A DNA stretch of 64,000 nt from Diploscapter coronatus. Taxonomy: Eukaryota; Nematoda; Chromadorea; Rhabditida; Rhabditidae. Both the position numbers and the translations under genes were made by a program. Location: NCBI GenBank assembly GCA_964036155.1, contig OZ038423.1, forward strand, positions 25,807,249 through 25,871,248, given 5' to 3'. The notes beneath the pieces were generated by a model that saw only the letters and a program-made list of their open reading frames with translations, searched no databases and was not told the DNA's origin. This document shows, in pieces, positions 43,125-54,543 of this stretch; the stretch's first letter is position 1; every line of letters begins with the position of its first letter.

Positions 43125-46100
43125 CTAAAGTGAGTAGTAGACACCGAATTTGTACGTGAGAGATTTGCCCTTAGGGGTTTTCAGCCTCAAAGCGACTAAT
43201 CGTCGGTAAAACACTGAAACTAAAATAGCCGCCAGACCCAGGGTCGCTATTTGAGTGATGATTATATATCGATAGCCGGTATGTTGGAATAGATAGCTAA
43301 ATTTCAAATATTAGCATGAAACTTCCATTTGCTTTTACGTCGCATAAATTGGAGCGATGAATTGAGCAACACTACCCCCCAACGTGTAGACTCCTTGCAT
43401 AAAACCCTGAAATTTCAATTTATTTAATTTTTAAAAATTAAAATAGTACCTGCTTCCTAGGCCCTAAAACTTCGGAATATAATGCAGAAGTTGGCGATTC
43501 TACACATGGAAAAGCGATGCCGTAAAACAAGATGAATACCACAATATATAGCCTAAATGAAGATACCATTTGGAACAAAAATGACAACTTTGGTAGGTTG
43601 GCAACTTACGCAAATGGCACTCTTGGCGTGTGCTCACACCATTCGTAATTCGGTAAACAGCCTCCGTGTTCGGCTGTGTTATTGGCTCCTAAAATTGTGT
43701 ACCAAATATTGGCAAAGTTATGGCAATTCATTACCATTTGGTATGAAATGAAGTGGCCCAGGATAAAATGGCCACGGGTAGTTGAAAAGGTGATAGAGTA
43801 AGAATATGAACAGTCCGAATATAATTTGGATGCGTTTATCGCTAAATTTGAATTATAGGTAAAAAAAAACTAAATATTCATACATTCTCCCAAGTCTAGT
43901 GTATCCAATAAGTAAATTGACCGTGACAGATACTAGACAGGTAACACATTCTAAGATTCCATTATAAAGAATAGAAGTCGAATCCTTCCAGTCGTACATT
44001 ACCGTGGAAAGCGGGGTGGATAATCTAAATATTCTACTTAAAATTTTGGGCTAAAAGTATGCATCTTACACTTCAACATTCGTGGAAATCATTCGTATGC
44101 AGATATATAAATAAATACAGATCATCGCAGAAATTCTATCGAATTTCGGTATCACCACATAGTCATTTTCTAAAGTATTTAATTTCTATATTAACTAGGT
44201 CTTTTGGTGTGCACCCGTATCAATGTGGTGTAATTGATGAGTGAATTGCGATGATATAAACATTTCGTACCACAAATACGGAAATGCATACTCTCTTAGC
44301 TAAGAAAAGTAAGAGGCTGGCTTCAAAAAATTCTAGAAAAACAGGGAATGGTTACTTTTCACTGTTTTTCACAAAAGTGGCTCAAAACAATCTCCCCTAT
44401 CGACTGATATAGGTTTTATCATTTTCGAACATTTCTCGAAATTCGCCTCTTACTTTTCTTAGCTAAGAGAGTATGCATTTCCGTATTTGTGATACGAAAT
44501 GTTTATATCATCGCAATTCACTCATCAAGTACACCACATTGATGCGGGTGCACACCAAAAGATCTCCACTTATAAATGCCAACTTCTTTCATCGTCATCA
44601 GTTTTATTGATTACAGCGACGTAGTCTTCTTTGAAGAATATTTTCATGGTTATCGCCGATCCCAAAAGTAGAATTACCATAAGAAACGCTGGTGTTGAGT
44701 ACATATTCAACGGTACTCCCAGTACTTTGGGTCCACCTTCGCCCATCGGAGTAAAGAATGCCTAGAAATTTGATTGGAATTTAAAATTCAACTGTGAACA
44801 TTAAAAATCTATAAAGTAGTATACGATGATATGACTAGATAGATGGTATGCTCATAAATGGAAGTAGTACAGTAAATATCTTATAAAACTCACTAATCTT
44901 TTTTGATTTACTAGTTCTTTTGTAATACAGCTTTTACTAGTTTCTTAAAACTATACCTGAATAGCGGGTCCGAAGGAGAATCCGAGTACGTTGCCAGCGG
45001 TACCGAACGCCACCGCTCTCATTCTGTCTTGAGGTAGAGAAGCCTGAGCGGCGTAGGCTTTTAGGACCGCGAGATTGCCTGAAATGCGACAATCAATAAG
45101 AGTAGTAGACAGGCCAATTCGAAAATACAGACTATGATAGAATTACGAAGATTGGACATTATTAATGCTTCTTACTAACTAGAATAATGATATAAAAATA
45201 CCATAACCTAAAAGAAAATGGTCAATTTACTTACCTACGCCCAAACCTGTAATAAATCTAGCCACCATTATCCACCATTTCCGGTGCGAAGGGAATACCG
45301 GAATTATAGCGTACATAAATTGACCTGAAATGAAACTGACGTCATAAATTCAATTTTCATTGTTTACAGCGATTTTAAAGTTTCAATCATTATCTCTGAT
45401 TATCATTATGACTGTTAAAAATTGTATGTTTTGGTGTCAGGCTTTTTAATAGAATTTTCGGCTCTAGAAGGTTTCTAGTCTGAAATAATTATGGGTTATC
45501 AATGATTATCACTGTCGGCTTTCCCATTATTCAACCATTATCAGAAATTACCAGCCCAATATGAATTATTGAATCGAAAAGAAGGTGGCCTTCAAACGGC
45601 TACTGATAAAGATTTTCGAATGATAACGGGGAAGGTATAGGTAAAAAACATCATGAGAAAATTTTGAGCAATGAAACACGCCCGAAAAAACTCAACTTTA
45701 AAGATCATAAACAACATATTATACTGTATTTTAAAATAAACCAAAAATACCTATAGCGGCTATGATAAATCCGACGATGGTTGGATTTACTGTAGAAAGA
45801 GTCTTCTGATTCCATAGACCGAAGAGGGGGTTGGACTAAATATTTTAAATTTACGAAAAAGATAAAATTGAAGAAAGTCTTACAATAATTGCACCGACGT
45901 TACATGCCGCTACTACCTGAAAGATAGTTTTTAGTTATCGAGGCACATTGAGCCAATAAACCATTTGTCTTTTCAAATGCATTCATAGGCTCCTTTTAAA
46001 AATTGTCCTAAAACTAACTTACCCAACCCATAAAGTCCATATCAGCTGTAGGATCCATCTAAATTTTTAGCTTAAAATAGTAAGACATTTTAACTAAATT

Positions 46101-46432
46101 AATAGCCTTACATTTTGCAAATACGGAAATTGGCTCATATAATAGATAACTATTTGCACTCCTAAAATATTAAAGTTGAAATCGGAATTCTAAAAGGAAA
46201 TTATACCTACGACGAATTGCATCACGATTGAGAACCATACTGACGGCCAAGGAGTTTTGAGTTCATGAAAAACGTCAACTACTCTAAAATGAATATATTT
46301 GAAAATAAGTTTAAATTGACGTTCTTACTCCACACTCCCAGATTCCGCGCTGATACTGATGTCATCGTCCTTACTGACTCCAACTATAGCTGGGTCTTTC
46401 TCAGAAGTCGGAAGGCCGGTAGCGATCGTCAT
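43125..46432 (-). CDS. MFSD8/CLN7-like major facilitator transporter, paralogue A
   Basis: About a dozen exons from MTIATGLPTSEKDPAI (ATG 46432) to FGVYYSL and TAG 43125-43127. The acidic N-terminus precedes TM1 (TPWPSVWFSIVMQFVVGVQI). DFMGWVVAACNVGAIISNP and LFGLWNQKT are the MFS signature between TM2 and TM3, and RKWWIMVARFITGLGVGN is the TM4 region. Later blocks include NMYSTPAFLMVILLLG, VMYDWKDSTSILYNGI, GGC...WCEHTPRVP (the paired Cys loop of MFSD8) and FYRRLVALRL. MFSD8/CLN7 is a lysosomal membrane transporter or channel. An alternative reading is another MFS subfamily, but the Cys loop favours MFSD8. One intron (44183-44589) carries a foldback element. Paralogue B lies upstream on the same strand. 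Confidence 0.75.
44200..44562. mobile_element. Foldback (long inverted repeat) element in an intron of paralogue A
   Basis: Two 118-bp arms (44200-44317 and 44445-44562) are inverted copies with three mismatches and no gaps, around a 127-bp centre. Removing it would leave an intron of about 44 bp, typical here. The ends read TCTTTTGGTGTGCACCC. No clear target duplication was found, and no coding capacity. Confidence 0.85.
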
Positions 46433-48044
46433 TTTTGGATAGCTTACCTGAAATATTAATTTTTAAGATAAGATTTCAAATTTAATTTGAAGCGAGCTAT
46501 AAATTTGAGTTCATGGGTCCTTGGAAATTAATTGGCTCGGGAGGTAATGATAAGCCTATTTCTAAGTAACGGGGGACAGAAAGTCATGCACCAGAATTGG
46601 GAAGGAAGGTACTAGCAAAATATCACCCATTGCCTGATTGTTATCAGCGCCTACCGGTGATTTGACTTCTGACTTTTATATGAAAGAGTAACGGTGCGGA
46701 GTACTCAAAAGACCCCTTTGTCTGTCATATTACCTAATGCCTGACCTTTTTTCCTCTCACTTTTTCCATAATATTTCCAACTTGGATCAAGAAATAATAT
46801 GGAAAAAAAGATTTTATATTGCACCACAGAGTTTACTAGGCACCGATATTTTGACTATTTCACCCCAATAATCTATCTATTGTCTCCAATGCATAACTTT
46901 CGCTTTTAGTGCTCAGTACTTAGGTACTCCGCAATTGATTTGATTTTGATCTGAGTCAACAACCTTTATCACCTATTGATAATGAATTATAAGGAAGTGA
47001 TGTGATAAACTAACCTTTCCGTGTTGATCATTGAAAATTTATTACGAAAAGAAGATCAAAAACATTATTATTAAAAAAGTGATAAGAATTAATTTTATTT
47101 GCATCATCGTAAATATTAAAAATTATGAATTATGATGAGCCGCGACTAGGGTTATGACTTTTATCGTTTTTTATTTGAACGTTAACGCAATATTTTTCAA
47201 TTTAGCGATTATTAACAATAAACTCAATGTCATCAACGCACCAAATTATGACTCAATTCGTCCATGCTCTGTATTAGCATTTCGTAACTATAATAGTCCT
47301 TTGTAACAAGTCTTCTCGGAACCTCATGTAAACCATTTATAAGGACCCTCGCGACTTATTTCATGTTCTAATTCGTATATCTTAAAATAGGTGTTAATTT
47401 TTCTACTCCATACAGTAAATTTTTTGAACTTGTGTACTATGATAATACGATGTAACGTTGTTACAAATAATATTCATATTTGAGGCCATAGTTAAGTGCG
47501 AACGGACTATTTCAAAATGTAAGTATAATCAATTCAAAACGTTGACCTATATTCAATATATAGGGCTCCGCAAAAGTACTTTCATTAACCTATCTAGTTG
47601 ATAAATATAGCCATTTTGATGGGGGAGAATTTTCTCGAATAGAATAATCTTAAAATTCGAAATATTTGGTCAAATGAACTTGCGTTGAATTGGATAAAGA
47701 TAAATATTATTCACAGGAATTTATTTGACCTCAACGTTTGTAGAGCGATGCTTGAAATTGTAAAGCCTATAAAATTTGCATAGTCTATGTATGAATTGAA
47801 ATTAGTTGATTATCTTCTGCATATTATAGAATATCAGATAAGATTTTCAGCACAGAACTCGTAGATTCCTGAATAAATAGAGACGAAAAAGCTCCGATGA
47901 GTCAACCCATACTTCATTTTAAGTTAAGTCAAATGCTAATATATGAGCCTAGTTCTAGTGATACCCGTAAATATGACTCTGGTTAAAACTATTTCAATAG
48001 GACTAAGAATAATCTATTAAAACTATTTTGCAAATATATTCAAT
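46433..48044. other. Gap between MFSD8-like genes A and B
   Basis: About 1.6 kb, AT-rich, containing the promoter of A and the 3' flank of B. No further gene or repeat recognised. Confidence 0.5.
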
Positions 48045-51000
48045 CTAAAGTGTATAAAAGACTCCATCGTTGTATTTCGCGCTCTTCCCTGGATCTGGTT
48101 TTAATTGCAATGGGACTAATCTCCGATAGAAAATTAATACCAGCAAACTAGCTGATGATAGAGTGCATATTTGTGTCACCATTACGTATTTATAGCCAGA
48201 GTTTTGGAATAGATATCTAAAACATTCAAATTTATATTTAAGGTAGAGAAATAAACAGTTACGTGGCTAGAATTGGAGCGGCGAATTGTGCGAATGAGCC
48301 CCCTAACGAATACATTCCTTGCATCCATCCCTGAATTATGAGCTAAATTAAAATATTAATTGAAATTCAAATGCACCTGTCTAATAGGACCCAGAATCTC
48401 AGAAAATAAAGCGCCGGCGGGCGAACCGACTAAAAGAAACCTTTAAAGTTATTTCAAATCTCGAATTACCGAAAGGAAAAGCGAATCCGTACAGGAATAT
48501 GAAACAGAATATGTAAAGAGGTAGGGGTACTCTAAAATGAGTTGTAATTACAGCTTTTTAAAATAATCTCTTTTTATATACCTGACAGTGTCATTACACC
48601 ACGTGTAAGAAGGAAGACAGCCTCCGTGATCTATTGTCGTGTTTTCGCCTTAATTTCCACAAAATTATGCTAGTTTTCTGAATTTATAGAAATTTACCTG
48701 GTGGCAAGAAATGTAGTGGCCCGCTGTAGAAAGACCATGGGTAGTTGAAGATGTGATAGAGCAGGAATAATGATAGTCCGAATAAGATTTGTAAGCGTTT
48801 ATCGCTAAATATTAGGGTTTAAGCAAATAATTCATTCGAAAATAATCACATTTTCCCGATTCTGGTGTAACCAATTGCTACATTTCCAACTAGAGATACA
48901 ACGCATCCTAACGATTCGAATATTCCGTTTAGCAGGATGGATTTCGAGTCCTTCCAGTCGTACATTACCGTACTCACAGGGGTAGAGATGACTTCGATGT
49001 TAGTTCCGATCTGAAAAGAATATTTAATATAAAATAAAAGTTCGTGTTATTATTGCAACAATTAAGATTAAAAATAGCATACCATACAACATGAGACGAA
49101 TAAATAGATGCAAACTATTGCAGGGAGTAGGTCATATTTCGGCACTATCTTTGAAGGATCTAAAAATCATTATATCTTTAGATTTAAATAAACCTTTATA
49201 CCTGAATCCTCATCGTCCATAATTCCAGCGTAATTCACGGTGAAGGATGTCAAAGTGACTGCGCAGGCAACGAATGATAGTATCACCATTAGAAATGCGG
49301 GAATCGTGTACATATTGAACTCGAAGATCCATAAGTTGAACCCGTTTTCGCCGATCGGGGTAAATACCGCCTGAAATTTGAATTAAAAATGGAACCTTCA
49401 GCTATTTTTTGGAAATTTATTAAACTAGTAATCAACAATCAAATAAAATCGATTTTAATATACGGATAAAGTCTCATCTTATAGTTTTATTTCTACTAGT
49501 TATTATTATTTGTATTTCAGGTACTTTTGAAAATACCTGTATAGCCGGTCCACACATGACGCCGGTAACGTATCCAGCTGTACCAAATGAAACCGCTCTC
49601 AACCTATCTTTTGCTACCGACGCTGTAGCTATATATGATCGCATCACAGCGATGTTTCCTATACATCATAAAATGTTTCAGTTTAAAACGAATCTCCATA
49701 CCAACTCCTAGACCAGTAAGAAATCGAGCTCCTAAAATTTTTTGAATATTCGAATTTAACTTTTGAAATAAAATTACCCATCATCCACCATTTTCGATTA
49801 CTCGGAAAGACTGATACGATTCCGAATAGAAATTGACCTAAACTAATAATATGGGCTAGAAATAAGGATAAAACTTCATACCAATCCCAGCCAGAATAAA
49901 CCCACAGATGATAGGTTGGGTTACGGATAAAGTCTTTTGGTTCCAGAGCCCAAATATTGGGTTGGCCTGAAAGTTTTTCTTGTATAAAATTTTTCAAACC
50001 TTATAATTTTTACTATCGATTGTCCTATGCAACATGCTGCGACAATCCAACCGAGAAAATCGAGATTCGCCGTAGGATCAAGCTAAAATGAATACTTATA
50101 AAATAAATATGATCCCTAAAATTAAATTCTGTCTGCAAATTTTATTGCTTATACTTCGAGGCCCCATTGTAGCTGCGCCGGAAAGATATCTTTCAACGTT
50201 CAAATCATCACGTAAAATTTCATTAATCGACTTATTTTCAAAGTTTAAATAGCACTTGATTTTAAGAGAACGAGAGAAACCTAAGCCTATTAGATAATTC
50301 TGCCTTTCAATTTCCAATTATCTCGAACTTTTCAAATGGTTCACTCTCTTTCAAAGTGATCTTTCTAGTCTATTGTGCAAGTTTTTTAGGTTTTAAATAT
50401 AATATTTATTTTAAGCAATAGTGTCTCACCCCTTGAAGGTAGGGCCACATAGACATGAAGTATATGGAAACTTGACATCCAACGACGAATTGCATTATGA
50501 TACAAATCCATACGGAGTTCCAAGGGGTTTCGCGCTCGTTAAATTCATCGATTTTATCGATTTTCCTGAAATTTGAACTGCGAATTATCAAAGATTTGTT
50601 AAAACTATAAATTTGGTTATTCAGAACAATATTCTGCAATAATGTTTCAAATTATTAGTTATCACCTTCAAAATATCTAATTAAAATATTTAAAGTCACT
50701 TTTAAAACCTGGTATTTCTGGACATTCTACGAGAATTTAGCAAATATGGCCTAATAATAATGTGATATGCATGTCTTTATAGCACGATCGCATTGAAAAC
50801 AGCGTAGAAATGAAAGATAAACAAATGCGAACATTCGCGGCAAAACATTAAACACATTCAACCCGCGTGAACGATAAGAAATGAAACGTTATAATTTCGC
50901 ACAAATTTGAGGTTTATCGTTGGTTTTGGAAAGTTGTGCGTTACATTTCGTATACATAGCATAGTAGTTTCAAAAAATAATGTAACAAGTTCTTTGCTCC

Positions 51001-51146
51001 ATTGTTTTACGTAACATGCATGATAGCATAGTATTTTTAGTCCGAAAGTTAAATGTCCAAACTTACTTTTCATTTCGGTTGATATCTTCTTCGGGAAACG
51101 AAAAATCCAAATCCTTTTCAGACTTTGGAGATGTAGCTATAGTCAT
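48045..51146 (-). CDS. MFSD8/CLN7-like major facilitator transporter, paralogue B
   Basis: Starts MTIATSPKSEKDLDFSFP (ATG 51146), the same opening as paralogue A, and ends KYNDGVFYTL with TAG 48045-48047. The matching exon series includes TPWNSVWICIIMQFVVGCQV, FPSNRKWWMM, VMYDWKDSKSILLNGIFE, YHIFNYPWSFYSGPLHF, HGGCLPSYTWCND and FYRRLVPLQL. Exon boundaries correspond to those in A, so the two are a tandem duplication that has diverged considerably. Likely a lysosomal or endosomal multi-pass transporter; the substrate cannot be told from sequence. An unusually long gap (about 450 bp) separates the first coding exon from the TM1 exon. Confidence 0.75.
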
Positions 51147-53409
51147 TGTTCAATCCCAATAATTGGCGAATTTTGAAGGGATATTCTAATTTTATACAGA
51201 TCTGAAATGAATGACAATAATTAGTGCCATAAATCATGATAGTAATTACGCAATAGCCCAGAGTGCTTACAATTTTTGCACTGATGGATTCTTTGCAATG
51301 ATAATTGTTGAAAGATAAGACATTACAGACTACCCTATGTTGGACTTTGCGAGTTCGACGCAAAATCATGACAAAAGATGGGGATACGTAATTTGGGACA
51401 AAGGAATTGTCATTTTAATCGCAAGATTTTTAATTTATCATTGATAATTTTGAGGTTCTCAGATCTGTGCTTTTCGTCTATTAGTGATAAAGTTTTTAAA
51501 ACGCAAACGATCTCTAATGATTATTATAAGATTGATATAATGACAACAAATAGTAATTTCAAGTCTAAATAAATGATAATTTGAACTTCACGATGAATAC
51601 TGGAAATATTAGCGATTACTATAAAATCGATAAAGTGACGAATGATGATAGTAAATGGAGTAAAATGAATGTCTAATTGGGTAAATGGTTTAGCGACAGA
51701 GACTAATATTCTCAGTTTTCTGATTCTTTTCCTAACGCTATTCTGAACTCGTTCGGTCACTCGCTTGACCACGAAAGTGCCTTTAGGCGTTTTATTTAAA
51801 GGCGTGAAAAAATTTTACGACCTTTGACAAATGCAAACTTTACGAGTGCTGGACTATTACTGCAATATTTGAGAAAAATGAAACTTCAGAAAAAAAACAT
51901 CTAAACTTTAATATGAAATAGTTCAAATTGGACTTAATAGTTCAATAAAAATCCAAAAATCGATAAAAATAATAGGACTTATGAGTAAATAACAGCGCAA
52001 AGAACAGTTGAAAGGGTTTTTTTTTCAAAATTGCCATAAACAAGTTTTCTGCAATTTGAAAAGGCTTTGTATGTTTCATTCGAAATTTGCAAATACCACT
52101 CATGTGATAATAACAGCTGCACTGATAGGTCATCAATCAAAATTAACGACGATATATCAGAAAGCAGGTTATTGGAATCACATTCATAAATTGCATGCAA
52201 ATAGTAGACCAAAGAGGGCGAAATCCTTGAAAATTCCGCTGGAAGAAATGAAAGGAAAAATCGATAAGTCGGCTTCAAAGCCAAAGCTTCTTTCATCATG
52301 CGGAAGAATTCAAAGGAAATGAGAATGGCATGCAAAATTGAACTTATTCTGCCAAATCAATCAATCAACCTATTCATGGCTGTGTAATTTATTTTCGAAG
52401 TAGACATATATAATTTATATTTATTATGATAGATATCAAACGATCAACTAATTCTAGCATGTAGTGCTATGACGAATCGATATTCGAATATATACGAACT
52501 ATATTCTGGATTTGCATTTTTAATGAGGTCCTGTTCTTTCATCCTACCCTGAAACTTCATATTTTCCCGACATTCGAGCAGAACTGTCATCATTTCAGAC
52601 GGGAATCGCCGACATTAAACCTTTGGAAATTTTTCAAACTTACATAATATTCACCTCATATCATGCTACTACCATTAAATTTAGGGTAATCGAAAATATG
52701 ACTATGGTGGGGAAATCCACAAGCCGGTCTAAAGAGATGGAGTAAAAAGTCAAAATTATTCCAGATTATTTTCTCCTTTCATTACCCTTGCAAATCTCAG
52801 CAGCGGCTCCCTACACTTGCTCAGAAATGGTTGGATGCTTGAGAACTGACAGCAAACTGAAACATGAATTATTTTTCTCAAGCTGTGAGAAACATTACAC
52901 ATTTAAGAATTTGATATCGTCTTCAAAAAATTGAAAGATTCGCGAGAATATGTGGACAATGAATTTCCTTTAAAAAAAATTATAGGCTTGGGAAATGTCG
53001 AAAAATAATCTAGGCTCATAGTTAGAGCGCAAACGAGTTCATGAGAACCATATTCCGCAGTTTTTTGTCCAGGAAGACGCGTTCTGGGGTAACCAAGATT
53101 TTGATGAGAAAAAAATCAAATAAAAATTGATTTTGAACGAAAGAATCGGCATTTTCCGGACCCCAAAATGAACACGTTTTCGCAATACAAAAACCTCGCG
53201 GCGGTGCGCGAATTTGAATGTTTCGATCTGATTTTTGGCATACAGTCATTTCATTGGATTTATCCATCGATCTAGATTGGGCCTTTTTATGCCTTCGCAG
53301 TCTGAGCATGACTTGCTTCCTATTTTGGGGGTCCCCGTACTACCACTTTTTTAATAGTGCCGCGCTTTTGCAGGGGCGGAGTTTGCGTTCTCTACTTACT
53401 GGACCATTT
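51147..53409. other. Region upstream of paralogue B
   Basis: About 2.3 kb with no secure gene. It holds a stretch at 51979-52335 that is open on both strands for about 105-118 codons, directly followed by the left copy of a 434-bp direct repeat (52317-52750). Near 53330-53400 is a GC-richer patch with GGGGGTCCCC and GGGGCGGAGTTTGCG. No splice pattern was convincing. Confidence 0.4.
52317..52750 (+). repeat. Direct duplication, left copy
   Basis: 434 bp nearly identical to 56912-57347 in the same orientation, with a handful of substitutions and 1-3 bp indels. No terminal repeats or reading frames identify it as a known transposon. Confidence 0.9.
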
Positions 53410-54329
53410 TCAGAGATCTAGAGAACATCTTGCTCCGGTTAAACTTAATTTCACTTTGTCGATTTTGTTCCCATAGAAAGTCGTGCAGTTCTAGTTGAAA
53501 AACGAGATTTTTGAAAATTAGAAGAAAAACTACCGAAAATCTCTCGCATCTCTCCTTCAGTCCATTGTCGACTACACATCTTCGATGAAAAGAGGCATTT
53601 GGACCACCGCCGAGGGAAACCAGGGCTGAGCCCTAAAGAGAAGGAATAAAAACTAAAAGTGCCCGCCTAAAATATGATCTTTAATGCAGATGAAGATCTT
53701 TTCTTATGGATATTTTTATTCAAGATATTTTATTATTTTAAAACTAGCCTTAATTTCGACATCCTGTTCAAACATTTGCATGGTGAAGTACTGCGTTTTG
53801 TCCATGGCCTTGGAGAATTTCTTCTGTGTCGAGTCCCGCGGAATGTCGTAGTCGACCAGAGTGTCGAAGGGGTCACAACCAGAGATGTTCACCGGATTAC
53901 GATAGCTTTGAACGTTTATCTAAAGATTTTTTAAATGAAAATCAATAATCTAGAATAACATTGTAAAGATAAAATTGAATTTCCAGTAAGTAGCAATTTT
54001 CACTCTTTTAGGAAGAAAAATAATGCAGTTTGAAGGTAGAATAATCTTGATGAAGAAAAAGTGCAATCATCAAAGTCTAAATTGCCTCTAAATTTAGAAC
54101 GAAAATCTTACATTCCACTTTCCCGCTCCATCTCCCAGCCAAAAAGCAATAGAAGTCGTTTCGTTGTATCCCAATGTTTTCGACCAGAGGATCCAGAACG
54201 CGCAAATGAACTGAGGCATCCTTCTGAAAAAATAATCATTTTCATAGATTTGAAAAAAATCGAACCCCATTGCGTGATTTTGCCCAGCCTGCCCAACGCT
54301 GTTTTCTTCTCAACCACATGCTTCACCAT
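53410..54329 (-). CDS. Unidentified protein downstream of the LDLa gene
   Basis: ATG 54329 (MVKHVVEKKTALGRLGKITQ) follows a CCTCCCAG acceptor by 18 bases. Further exons: KDASVHLRVLDPLVENIGIQ with RNDFYCFLAGRW; YRNPVNISGCDPFDTLVDYD to QYFTMQMFEQDVEIK; GSALVSLGGGPNASFHRRCV to ERCERFS; and NCTTFYGNKIDKVKLSL ending CSLDL with TGA 53410-53412. About 190 residues with several Cys and Asn-glycosylation motifs. No family was recognised and no signal peptide is visible in this start. The junction before the third exon does not fit in phase, so an exon may be missing. The intron after VEIK starts with GC. It begins 214 bp after the stop of the LDLa gene, operon-like spacing. Confidence 0.5.
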
Positions 54330-54543
54330 TGATCTAATTCTCGTCAGCTGGGAGGAAAAAATCGATAAAATTTGACAATCTTCAATTCAACTCGGATATT
54401 ATAAACTGTCACGACAGAAACGAGCATTAAAGTAAGAATAAAATTTGTTAAAAATACGAAATTTATTTATTCAGACCACGAAATTTAGAAAATGCACGAA
54501 AGGAAAAATGAAATATAAAGAAGGGTAGAAAAGATTCCTGGCT

